NCBI RefSeq assembly: GCF_017303155.1
Contig: NZ_JAEKJR010000001.1
Location: forward strand, 682,001-746,000
DNA: 64,000 nt
Direction of reading: 5' to 3'
Source of the DNA: Microbulbifer salipaludis
Lineage (GTDB): Bacteria; Pseudomonadota; Gammaproteobacteria; Pseudomonadales; Cellvibrionaceae
Each line of letters opens with the position of its first letter. The first letter of the stretch is position 1. Both the position numbers and the translations under genes were made by a program. The notes under the pieces were generated by a model. It saw only the letters and a list, made by a program, of their open reading frames with translations, was not told where the DNA came from and ran no database searches. Shown piece after piece: positions 9,046 through 16,834 of the stretch.

Positions 9046-10266
9046 TTATTCCCCCGCGCAGTAAACTGCGGCATCCGCGTAGACCTGCTTCAACTGGTAA
9101 CCGTTGCCGGTAAAGCTGTTGGTCATGCTGGCGACGCGATTGCGGTCGGTGCTGTCTTCCGGCGAGCGCAGGCACACCTGTTCGAATACCTTGGTGACCT
9201 GGCACTGGGCGAAGGCCTCGCTGTTGGCCAGTTCACGGCCCATGGATTTTGCGCCGTAGCCGGAGCCCGGCAGTTCGCCGCTCCAGCCCAGGTGCATGTT
9301 CGGGCCCTCGCGCCAGTAGTTGTCCCACTTGTCATCGGGAATGACGTAGCCGTAGGGGAAGGTGGCGCTGTTGATGTGATTCTTGGCCTGCACGCGGGTG
9401 CCGGTTACCGGGTCGCTATCGCCGCTGCGGTTGTAGTCCAGCTGGCCATTTTCGCCGGTGGGGTCGTTCTCTACGTCGTACTCGAAGTTGTAATAGGCAA
9501 ACGCCTGGGCCATCGGGTCCATGCCGCTGTGGCAACCCACACAGTTATTCTGGAACACGCGGCTGTCACCGCCCGGGCTGCGGCTGACATCCTGTCGGAT
9601 GCGATCCGGTGGCCGTGAGGTGTCGTGCACCTGCTCCAGATCGCGGCACAGATGGTTCATTAATGTGAAGCGGAACATGGCGCGGTTGGTGCCGGCATAA
9701 AAGAACGCCTTAGCGCCGCCGCGGGTGGTCATCACGCCGGCGGTTGCTTCGCTGGGAAGGCCGGTGACCGCAGACTGGGCGCGTCGCTCGAGCGCTACCT
9801 GCAATGGGTAGTCGCTGCGCTCCAGTGCTTCATAGTGGTTGTTGTTACTGTTGCTGTAGCTGGGCAGGTCCAGACCGGAGGCGCCGGTGTAAATGATGTC
9901 GCCCGAGAGAATTTCCCGGAAATCCACATCGTCGCGCACCATACCGATCACCGTTGCGGTGTAATCGTTGAGCGGTGCGAAGTTGTCGCCGTCACGATTG
10001 GTCCAGGGTGTTGCCAGGTTTTTCAGGGTGACGTCGTAGAAGGCGTCGTGCTGCATGGCCATTTCGGCCGCAGCGCTGGCGTTGCCATTGGCGATTGCTT
10101 CGGCCATTTGCTTGAGTACATCGACACTGGGCTTCACGCCGGTAATCCGGCTGTGCATTCGGGCAGCCTGCTCTTCCGGCCCGGCAAATGCGGGTACAGA
10201 CAGTGAGACAGTGACGCAGGTGGTCGCCGCGAGCAACAGGCGCGCAGCGGACGATTTTATTTTCAT
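9046..10266 (-). CDS. Exported mono-heme c-type protein
   Basis: The open frame could begin as far up as 10479, but the ATG at 10266 opens a clean signal peptide (MKIKSS... ending Val-Pro-Ala-Phe-Ala), so a 406-residue product is called. One c-type heme motif, CVGCH, lies in the middle, followed by Ser-Gly-Met-Asp-Pro-Met; the surroundings recall the DUF1588/DUF1585 cytochrome-like modules of Planctomycetes, though I cannot assign it firmly. It is the first gene of the leftward operon (heme protein, LamG cytochrome, Tat protein, ApbE). The divergent HzsA-related gene lies across a 337-bp intergenic region. It probably works in the periplasm with the other heme proteins. Confidence 0.75.
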   Translation of the reverse strand: MKIKSSAARLLLAATTCVTVSLSVPAFAGPEEQAARMHSRITGVKPSVDVLKQMAEAIANGNASAAAEMAMQHDAFYDVTLKNLATPWTNRDGDNFAPLNDYTATVIGMVRDDVDFREILSGDIIYTGASGLDLPSYSNSNNNHYEALERSDYPLQVALERRAQSAVTGLPSEATAGVMTTRGGAKAFFYAGTNRAMFRFTLMNHLCRDLEQVHDTSRPPDRIRQDVSRSPGGDSRVFQNNCVGCHSGMDPMAQAFAYYNFEYDVENDPTGENGQLDYNRSGDSDPVTGTRVQAKNHINSATFPYGYVIPDDKWDNYWREGPNMHLGWSGELPGSGYGAKSMGRELANSEAFAQCQVTKVFEQVCLRSPEDSTDRNRVASMTNSFTGNGYQLKQVYADAAVYCAGE

Positions 10267-10603
10267 GGGCGGGTACGCGTTGGGTTCTCGTCGCGCAATG
10301 GGGAAGAAACTCCGCGCTGCGCGTTTTATGGTGCCTATAGACCGATCATCGATACTAAAGAAAGCGGCATGATTCGCCAGCGGCAATAAGATAAAGCGAG
10401 GACTGGTTGGCAAAAACCTTGTGCGCAGCTTGAGGGTGTGCGGAGCAACCGCGAAAATCAGAGCATAATACGACGGCAAATTTGCCGGACACAGATTCAG
10501 TCAATCCGCCGCGATCACAGTGAGTGAGTACTTTCTTCACGAAGAACGCTGTAGCAATGCGGGCGAGTGGTCGCGCGGAGGCAACTGAGATGAGGATCTT
10601 CCC
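10267..10603. promoter_or_regulatory. Divergent intergenic region with 14-bp palindrome
   Basis: This 337-bp stretch separates the two divergent arms of the heme/flavin locus and must hold promoters for both. A perfect 14-bp palindrome, CGGCAAATTTGCCG, lies at 10474-10487 just after the AT-rich CATAATAC. It is a good operator candidate, but no regulator can be named from it. No convincing small gene was seen. Confidence 0.45.
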
Positions 10604-13300
10604 TTGAATAAATTTTGTACGCTGGCGGCGACTGCTGGCGGGCTGTTGTCGCTGCTTTTGCTTGCCGGTTGCTCGGCGGGCAGCGGTGAAGGTTCCAGTC
10701 TCGGTGGGGGTGAGCAGGCGGAAGACCCGGTGGTGGTGGATTACCCGGTTGTCTATGTGCGCCGCAACCTGAACCGCGACGAAAACGAGATGCTGGTGGT
10801 GGACGACCTCTACGCACCGTCGGCGTTTAACCCCGGCGCGGAACTGGTGCTGCGCGATCGCGCCACCGCCACCGCCCCCGAGCGGGTATTGACGGAAGGC
10901 CTGTTTGTCCGTGATGAAGCGGCGGGCATTCTCTTTGAGGGCGGCTACGATGTAAAAGACCTTGCCGTCTCCGCGGATGGCACGCAGCTGGCATTCGCCA
11001 TGCGCGCCCCCAATATTGAGGGCCTTGATGACGACGAGCAGCCCAGCTGGAATATCTGGCTGTACGAATTCGAGTCTGCCGAACTGAAGCGTGTCATCGC
11101 ATCCGACCTGCTTGCCGAGGAGGGTGACGATATTGCCCCGGCATTCCTGCCGGATGGTCGCATCGCATTCACCTCCACTCGCCAGCGTCGCTCCCGCGCG
11201 CTGTTGCTCGACGATAACAAGCCCCAGTTTTCCGCCCTCGCCGAAGACCTGCAGGAACCCGCGTTCGTGCTGCATGTGATGGAAGCGGATGGCAGCGCTA
11301 TCCAGCAGATTTCCTACAACCAGAGCCACGACCTCTCGCCCACGGTGCTGTTCAACGGTCGTATCCTGTTTACCCGCTGGGACAACATGGGCGGTGTTGA
11401 TCGTCTGAGCCTGTATACCGTCAAGCCGGATGGTAGCGACCTGCAGTTCCACTACGGCTACCACAGCCAGGCAACGGGCACTGGTGCCGGCACCGATCCG
11501 GTACCCGCCGCTTTCGCCAGGCCGCAGCAGATGCCGGACGGTCGCATACTCGTCACCCTGCGTGCCCCCGAGGGCATCACCTACGGTGGCGACATGGTGG
11601 TGATCGATGCAGAGAATTTCACCGAAGCTTACAGCGAGCCGGAGCAGCAGGGTGTCCTGCAGGGGCAGGAATCGCTGTCGGTCGAGCAGGTGATTATCGA
11701 CGGCGGGCTGTCGCCCCATGGCCTGTTCGCCAATGCGTGGGCGTTTCACGATGGCACCAGCCGCCTGCTGGTGAGCTGGAGTGAATGCCGCGTAATCGAC
11801 CCGGCAACCGAGCTGCCGCAACCCTGCACCGATGAGTGGCTGGCGACCCCGGACATTGTGCCCGCCGACCCACTGTACGGCCTGTGGATCTACGATTACG
11901 TCGAAGGCACCCAGCGCCCGATCATCCAGCCGGTCGAGGGCGAGATGATCAGCGAGGCGGTCACCGCCGACACCCGCCCGGTGCCGGAATTTATCCCGCA
12001 ACCCATCCCCGGAATCGATATCGACCGCGACCTGTTTGATGAGGGCATGGCGGTGCTGGATATTCGCAGCGTGTACGACTTCGATGGCACCGCGGCCCTG
12101 GATATTGCCGCCCTGGCAGACCCGCTGCGGACCACCGCCGCCGAGCGCCCCGCGCGATTTTTGCGGGTGGTGAAAGCGGTGGGCATTCCCGATGCGGATA
12201 TCCGTGATTTTGACCGCTCCGCCTTCGGCCGCAACCGCTCGCAATTGATGCGGGAAATCATTGGTTATACCCCGATCCAGCCGGACGGCTCCGTGCGAGT
12301 CAAAGTGCCGGCGGACATGCCCCTGGCTATTTCCGTGGTGGATGCCAATGGTCGTCGCATTGTCGGCCGCCACCGCAACTGGCTGCAGTTCCGCGCCGGT
12401 GAAGTGCGCAACTGCCAGGGGTGCCACAGTCGCGACAGTGAAGTGCCACACGGACGTACCGATAAAGAACCTGAATCCGCATGGGCCGGTGCGCCCACCA
12501 GTGCGGCCCCGTTTGCCAATACCGAGCCGGCACTGCAGGCGCAAATGGGGGAAACCATGGCGCAAGTGCTGGCGCGCGTGGCCGGACACCCGGCACTGGA
12601 AGGGGATCTCCTGTTCACGGATTTCTGGACAGATCCGGCCCTGCGGGCAAAAGACCCGGCCACCGCCCTGCGTATCAGCGATTTGCCCGTACCGGAAATG
12701 GCGCCCACCAGTCTCGCTTGCCAGAGCGAGTGGACCAGTACCTGCCGCACCGTGATCCACTACCAGGCCCACATCCAGCCGATCTGGGATTTGCCGCGCC
12801 AGGTCACCGACGTTGACGGTACGGTACTCGAAGATCACACCTGCACGGCCTGTCACACCAACCGCGACGCGGCCGGCATGACCCAGGTGCCCCCCGGCCA
12901 GCTGGACCTGCGCGGCGACCAGTCCGGTGTGAACAACAATTTCAGCACCTCATATGTAGAGTTGCTGTTCGATAACCCGACCCAGGAGCTGCGCGACGGG
13001 GCGGTGCAGGATGTGCTGGTGCAGGACACCGACGACGATGGCAACCCATTGTTTGAAACCGATGAAAACGGGGAGCTGATTCTGGATGCCGATGGCAACC
13101 CGATTCCTGTTATGGTTACCGTCAATATTCAGCGCATCATGAACACCAATGGGGCCAACGCCAGCCGTTTCTTCAGTATCTTTGAGGCGGGCGGATTCCA
13201 CGAGGGTGCGCTGTCCGCGGCAGAATTGCGTTTGATTTCAGAATGGCTGGATATCGGTGCGCAGTATTACAACAACCCCTTTGAAGCACCGGTCGACTAG
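10604..13300 (+). CDS. HzsA-related di-heme lipoprotein
   Basis: The start is TTG at 10604, preceded at eight bases by GAGG; the nearby ATG at 10590 is out of frame. The 898-residue product has a lipoprotein signal with lipobox Leu-Ala-Gly-Cys. The first half shows WD40-like/PD40 propeller repeats (Ser-Ala-Asp-Gly-Thr-Gln, Leu-Pro-Asp-Gly-Arg-Ile-Ala-Phe-Thr-Ser). Two c-type heme motifs follow, CQGCH near residue 605 and CTACH near residue 748. This order matches the family named after the alpha subunit of hydrazine synthase, though hydrazine chemistry is not implied here. It heads the rightward operon, with the next gene 3 bp away. A long antisense frame over the same DNA (10355-12856) is a codon-bias shadow. 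Confidence 0.82.
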   Translation: MNKFCTLAATAGGLLSLLLLAGCSAGSGEGSSLGGGEQAEDPVVVDYPVVYVRRNLNRDENEMLVVDDLYAPSAFNPGAELVLRDRATATAPERVLTEGLFVRDEAAGILFEGGYDVKDLAVSADGTQLAFAMRAPNIEGLDDDEQPSWNIWLYEFESAELKRVIASDLLAEEGDDIAPAFLPDGRIAFTSTRQRRSRALLLDDNKPQFSALAEDLQEPAFVLHVMEADGSAIQQISYNQSHDLSPTVLFNGRILFTRWDNMGGVDRLSLYTVKPDGSDLQFHYGYHSQATGTGAGTDPVPAAFARPQQMPDGRILVTLRAPEGITYGGDMVVIDAENFTEAYSEPEQQGVLQGQESLSVEQVIIDGGLSPHGLFANAWAFHDGTSRLLVSWSECRVIDPATELPQPCTDEWLATPDIVPADPLYGLWIYDYVEGTQRPIIQPVEGEMISEAVTADTRPVPEFIPQPIPGIDIDRDLFDEGMAVLDIRSVYDFDGTAALDIAALADPLRTTAAERPARFLRVVKAVGIPDADIRDFDRSAFGRNRSQLMREIIGYTPIQPDGSVRVKVPADMPLAISVVDANGRRIVGRHRNWLQFRAGEVRNCQGCHSRDSEVPHGRTDKEPESAWAGAPTSAAPFANTEPALQAQMGETMAQVLARVAGHPALEGDLLFTDFWTDPALRAKDPATALRISDLPVPEMAPTSLACQSEWTSTCRTVIHYQAHIQPIWDLPRQVTDVDGTVLEDHTCTACHTNRDAAGMTQVPPGQLDLRGDQSGVNNNFSTSYVELLFDNPTQELRDGAVQDVLVQDTDDDGNPLFETDENGELILDADGNPIPVMVTVNIQRIMNTNGANASRFFSIFEAGGFHEGALSAAELRLISEWLDIGAQYYNNPFEAPVD

Positions 13301-13303
13301 ATA

Positions 13304-14131
13304 ATGAATTGCCAGCCCGGAAAATATTGGATCAGCCTGGGGGCCGCGCTTGCCGGCCTGCTGATGGCTGCACCTGCGGCGGCCGCACAGCAAGGGTCGG
13401 TGGTCGAAAGCTTCTCTGCCAGTCAATTTGGCGAGCACATCCCGGACAATATCCCGAAGGATGCCGAGCAGGTCGTCAACGGGGCCGAGTACCTCAACCT
13501 GTATACCGGCCCCGGGCGCGGTTATGTAATCGACCAGGTGGTGGAATACGGCGAGCGCCTGTGGCTTCTGAAACGCCGCACCGACTGGGTCAAAGTCATG
13601 ACCCGCAGCGGGAAAACCGGCTGGGCGAAGATTTCCGATCTGGACGAAATCTTTGCCGCTGAGGGCGAACAGATCGCCGTACCCACCCCGGGTATCGACG
13701 ACTACCGCGAGCAGGGCTTCCGCCTCGGCTTCGCCTACGGCGACTTCGAAGGTGCCAACGCGCTCGGGCTTTCCCTTGGCTACCGCTTCACCGGCAATAT
13801 CTCTGCCGAACTGCGGGCCACCCAAACCATCGGCGCCTACTCCGACAGCCAGACCTACCAGTTGGCCCTGCTGCACAAACCCTTTCCCGAGTGGCGGATT
13901 GCACCGTATTTCATGCTCGGCAGCGGCGTAAACATCACCTCGCCCAACGCGACTATTGTCGCCACCGAAGACCGCCAGGACACCACCATGCTGACCGGCA
14001 TCGGCGTTACCACCTATTTATCCCGCCGCTTTGCGCTGCGCGCGGAAGTTGCCAATCACTACCTGCTCACCTCGCGGGAAAATAATCAGGAGATAGTCGA
14101 ATGGAAATTCGGATTCGACGTATTCATGTGA
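13304..14131 (+). CDS. SH3-domain outer-membrane beta-barrel protein
   Basis: A signal peptide (about residues 1-27) is followed by a bacterial SH3-like domain at about 60-115, with a Leu-Tyr-Thr-Gly-Pro-Gly signature and Gly-Trp-Ala-Lys. The C-terminal half (about 140-275) alternates aromatic and polar residues and ends in Phe-Met, as in a small eight-stranded outer-membrane barrel. The gene starts 3 bp after the HzsA-related gene and overlaps the next barrel gene by four bases. It fits the outer-membrane beta-barrel family first seen in Myxococcus-type genomes (TIGR04565-like), but the subfamily cannot be confirmed here. A role in anchoring the heme lipoproteins at the outer membrane is inference. 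Confidence 0.75.
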   Translation: MNCQPGKYWISLGAALAGLLMAAPAAAAQQGSVVESFSASQFGEHIPDNIPKDAEQVVNGAEYLNLYTGPGRGYVIDQVVEYGERLWLLKRRTDWVKVMTRSGKTGWAKISDLDEIFAAEGEQIAVPTPGIDDYREQGFRLGFAYGDFEGANALGLSLGYRFTGNISAELRATQTIGAYSDSQTYQLALLHKPFPEWRIAPYFMLGSGVNITSPNATIVATEDRQDTTMLTGIGVTTYLSRRFALRAEVANHYLLTSRENNQEIVEWKFGFDVFM

Positions 14132-14883
14132 AAAATCTACTGCGCGTGCGCCTGGCGGCGTCCGGCGGTGCTCGGAATGCTCATGTATCACATATGCACT
14201 CCGCTTCCTGTGCTTCGGCGGCCACCACCAGCCACCCGCTCGCTACGATTTTTAGAAGTATCGCTTGCGCCTTGTCCTTCGCTGGGTTTTCCTCGATCGC
14301 AATTGCCCAGGGCGATGCAGTGATTGACGAAATTATCTCGCCCGATCTTGAGCGCCGCGAAATCCGCGAGGCCAATATCGACACGGAAGACTTCGAGTTT
14401 ACCGCCTATCTGGGCGGCATCATGAATGTGGAAGATTTCGGCAGTAACGCATTGTATGGCGGCAGCCTGGCGTACCACATCAACGAAGACTTCTTTATGG
14501 AAGCGGCCTACGGCCAGACCACCCTGGGAGAGTCGAGTTACGAACGCCTCAGTGGTTCCGCACCGCTACTCACCGATGAAGAGCGCGAGCTTTCCATGTA
14601 CAACCTGTCACTAGCGTGGAATTTTTTGCCCGGTGAAATCTTCATATTTGACAAGTGGGCACTGAACAGCAACCTGTACCTGATCGGTGGTGTGGGTAAT
14701 ACCAGCTTTGCGGACGCAGAGCACTTCACCTACAACGTGGGGGTGGGTGTGCGCATGCTGGCACAAGACTGGCTGGCTGTGCGTCTGGACGTGCGCGACC
14801 ACATTTTTGAGCATGAGATTTTTGGTGAGCCGATCGTTACCAATAATCTTTCTGCCCAACTGGGTGTTTCTATTTATTTCTGA
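14128..14883 (+). CDS. Outer-membrane beta-barrel protein
   Basis: GTG at 14128 overlaps the TGA of the preceding gene (GTGA) and is in frame, so it is taken as the start, giving 251 residues. An ATG at 14194 (MHSAS) is an alternative that gives a more ordinary signal peptide length. The signal ends near Ile-Ala-Ile-Ala-Gln, followed by an acidic linker. The rest consists of alternating beta strands ending in Tyr-Phe, typical of an outer-membrane barrel. It is probably a paralogue-like partner of the SH3 barrel protein upstream. The thioredoxin gene follows 37 bp later with its own ribosome-binding site. Function unknown beyond membership of this operon. Confidence 0.72.
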   Translation: MKNLLRVRLAASGGARNAHVSHMHSASCASAATTSHPLATIFRSIACALSFAGFSSIAIAQGDAVIDEIISPDLERREIREANIDTEDFEFTAYLGGIMNVEDFGSNALYGGSLAYHINEDFFMEAAYGQTTLGESSYERLSGSAPLLTDEERELSMYNLSLAWNFLPGEIFIFDKWALNSNLYLIGGVGNTSFADAEHFTYNVGVGVRMLAQDWLAVRLDVRDHIFEHEIFGEPIVTNNLSAQLGVSIYF

Positions 14884-14920
14884 ATAATAAATTTCAACAA
14901 GAAAGTACCGGAGAAATTTC

Positions 14921-15406
14921 ATGCGTAAACTGATTGCCGCTCTTTGTGCCAGTGCCGCTTTACTGGCGGGCGCGCCAGCTTCCGCCAAAGTGCCCGCTGA
15001 AGACTTCACCCTCGCCTCCCTGAAAGACGGCAACCTCAAGTTGAGCGAACAGCGCGGTGAAGTAATCATGCTCAACTTCTGGGCTTCCTGGTGCGGGCCC
15101 TGCCGTGAAGAAATGCCACTGCTGAATGACCTGCACGCCCGTTACGAGCCCGTCGGTTTCCAGGTTTGGGGTGTCAATGTGGATGCCAATCGTGAAGACG
15201 CGCAGGCCATGCTGAACAAAATCCCGGTGGAATTCCCGGTGCTGTTCGACGCCCAAAGCCAGGTGAGCAAAATGTTTGGCGTACAGGCCATGCCCAGCTC
15301 TGTGTTCATCGACCGCGACGGCAATGTGCGCTATGTGCACAAGGGATACCGCAGTGGCGATGAGGCCGAGTACAAAAAAATCATCAAGGAACTCATCCGG
15401 GAATAA
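14921..15406 (+). CDS. TlpA-like periplasmic thioredoxin
   Basis: This 161-residue protein has a signal peptide (about residues 1-22) and a thioredoxin domain of the TlpA/ResA type. The redox motif CGPC is at residues 58-61, inside Trp-Ala-Ser-Trp-Cys, and a cis-proline segment (Ala-Met-Pro-Ser) lies near residue 126. Such proteins reduce specific disulfides in the periplasm, for example apocytochrome c or cysteine-bearing partners. Its neighbours give two candidate substrates: the CXXCH proteins of the locus and the downstream DUF4266 lipoprotein, which ends in two cysteines. The next gene starts 3 bp later, so tight coupling is likely. Confidence 0.9.
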   Translation: MRKLIAALCASAALLAGAPASAKVPAEDFTLASLKDGNLKLSEQRGEVIMLNFWASWCGPCREEMPLLNDLHARYEPVGFQVWGVNVDANREDAQAMLNKIPVEFPVLFDAQSQVSKMFGVQAMPSSVFIDRDGNVRYVHKGYRSGDEAEYKKIIKELIRE

Positions 15407-15409
15407 ATC

Positions 15410-15640
15410 ATGAGCAAACGCGCGCTTCTGTTGCTGCCGGTAATGCTGCTCCTCGGCGGTTGTGAAACCCTGATGCCGGAACCCTGGGTGCAGCCCTACG
15501 AGCGGCACTATCTTGCCGACCCGATTATGGGCTTTGAACGGGACCCGGTCGCGGCCGGATATATGAACCATGTGTACGAAGCGCGTGAGGCCGCCCGTGG
15601 TGCAGAGGGTGGCTCCGGAGGCGGCTGTGGCTGTAACTGA
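15410..15640 (+). CDS. DUF4266 lipoprotein with C-terminal CGCN tail
   Basis: The product is only 76 residues. A lipoprotein signal with lipobox Leu-Gly-Gly-Cys puts the lipidated Cys at residue 18. The mature part holds the DUF4266 hallmark Pro-Trp-Val-Gln-Pro-Tyr-Glu and ends in a glycine-rich run followed by Cys73-Gly-Cys75-Asn76. Lipobox and tail together suggest a short membrane-tethered arm that presents two cysteines, perhaps for disulfide exchange with the adjacent TlpA protein or for cofactor or metal attachment. The function is unknown. The codons of the glycine-rich tail also contain the ribosome-binding site of the next gene. Confidence 0.88.
   Translation: MSKRALLLLPVMLLLGGCETLMPEPWVQPYERHYLADPIMGFERDPVAAGYMNHVYEAREAARGAEGGSGGGCGCN
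15617..15621 (+). promoter_or_regulatory. Ribosome-binding site embedded in the DUF4266 tail
   Basis: GGAGG at 15617-15621 sits five bases ahead of the GTG at 15627. It lies inside codons for the Gly-rich tail of the DUF4266 lipoprotein. It decides the start of the DUF3570 gene and means the two genes overlap by 14 bases. Confidence 0.7.
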
Positions 15641-16787
15641 GTGTAGAAAATGGCTGGGCCTGCTCGCGGCCTCGCTGATTGCCGGCAACGCAGCCGCCGC
15701 CGTATTGCCCGAAGAGCGTGCGGATACCATGTACCACGCCTACAGCGGCGGCGGGGTCACCATCGATGGTCCCTCCGTACTGGTGCGCAAGAATATTGGC
15801 AACACCGTCTCGCTGTCTGCCAATTACTATGTCGATATGATTTCCGGTGCGTCCATTGACGTACAGGCCACCGCCAGCCCGTATGAAGAGCAGCGGGACG
15901 AGTTTTCTCTGGGTGTCGATTATCTGGTGGACAAGACCACCATGAGCCTGAACTACACCAACTCCAGTGAAAGCGATTACCAGGCAGAGACCGTAGGCTT
16001 CGGCATCAGTCAGGACTTCTTCGGTGACCTGAGCAACCTGTCCATGCGGGTGAGCTTCGGCAGCGACACGGTGATGCGCAACGATGACAACGACTTCTCG
16101 GACTTCGCCGAGCACCGCCGTTACTCCCTTGGCTGGAGCCAGATTCTCACCACCAAACTGATCGCCGAACTCAGCGTCGAAACAGTCTCCGATGAAGGTT
16201 TCCTGAATAACCCGTATCGCAGCGTGCGCTACGTCAACCCGGCCACCGAGCTCGGTTTTTCCTATCAGCTGGAACGATACCCGCGCACCCGCAACAGCGA
16301 CGCGGTGGCCCTGCGGGCCAAATATATGCTGCCCTACCGCGCGGCCATCAAGACCGAGTATCGGCGTTATGCCGATAGCTGGGGGATTGATTCCGACAAC
16401 CTGGAGCTACGCTACACCCATCCACTGGAGCAGGAAAACCTGATCCTCGAGGGTAAGCTGCGTTTTTACAAACAGAATGGTGCAGACTTCTACAGTGACC
16501 TGTTTCCCTACGCCGACGCCAGCACCTTTCTCGCGCGTGACAAGGAGCTGAGCGACTTCGCCAGTACCGCCATCGGCATTGGCGCGTCCTATCAGTTACC
16601 GGAGCGCTGGGCGCTGTTTGACCGCAAGAATACATTAAACCTGTACTGGGATTACATCCTGTTCGACTACGACGACTTCCGCGATGTGCGCGTACACAAC
16701 GGCGACGCCAGCATTCTGCCGGGAGAGGAACCCTCGTACAGCTTCAATGCACACGTCGTGCGCCTGTTCTGGTCTATGTGGTTCTGA
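15627..16787 (+). CDS. DUF3570 outer-membrane barrel protein
   Basis: The GTG at 15627 is preferred: it has GGAGG at five bases and opens a signal peptide (ending near Asn-Ala-Ala-Ala-Ala), whereas the ATG at 15570 would overlap most of the lipoprotein tail and spoil the signal. The product has 386 residues. DUF3570 features are visible, including the stretch with Thr-Ala-Ser-Pro-Tyr-Glu-Glu and the aromatic ending Trp-Phe typical of outer-membrane barrels. Residues 70-76 read Asp-Met-Ile-Ser-Gly-Ala-Ser, resembling the Asp-x-x-(S/T)-Gly-Ala-(S/T) site that ApbE flavinylates in NqrC-like proteins. The gene closes the rightward operon. Association of DUF3570, DUF4266 and ApbE is a recurring neighbourhood, but the function is unknown. 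Confidence 0.85.
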   Translation: MAVTECRKWLGLLAASLIAGNAAAAVLPEERADTMYHAYSGGGVTIDGPSVLVRKNIGNTVSLSANYYVDMISGASIDVQATASPYEEQRDEFSLGVDYLVDKTTMSLNYTNSSESDYQAETVGFGISQDFFGDLSNLSMRVSFGSDTVMRNDDNDFSDFAEHRRYSLGWSQILTTKLIAELSVETVSDEGFLNNPYRSVRYVNPATELGFSYQLERYPRTRNSDAVALRAKYMLPYRAAIKTEYRRYADSWGIDSDNLELRYTHPLEQENLILEGKLRFYKQNGADFYSDLFPYADASTFLARDKELSDFASTAIGIGASYQLPERWALFDRKNTLNLYWDYILFDYDDFRDVRVHNGDASILPGEEPSYSFNAHVVRLFWSMWF

Positions 16788-16834
16788 CGGGGCAGCTCGG
16801 GGGAAGGAGACTCTAAAGGGACCAGGGGGCAGTC

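Noticed and set aside
7065..9113. Rightward frame of 682 codons opposite the LamG cytochrome
   Set aside because: Same kind of shadow; the minus-strand frame carries CXXCH motifs and LamG.
10355..12856. Open antisense frame of 833 codons opposite the HzsA-related gene
   Set aside because: Codon-bias shadow in GC-rich DNA; product is rich in His/Arg/Gly without domains, and the sense frame has clear heme motifs and a lipobox.
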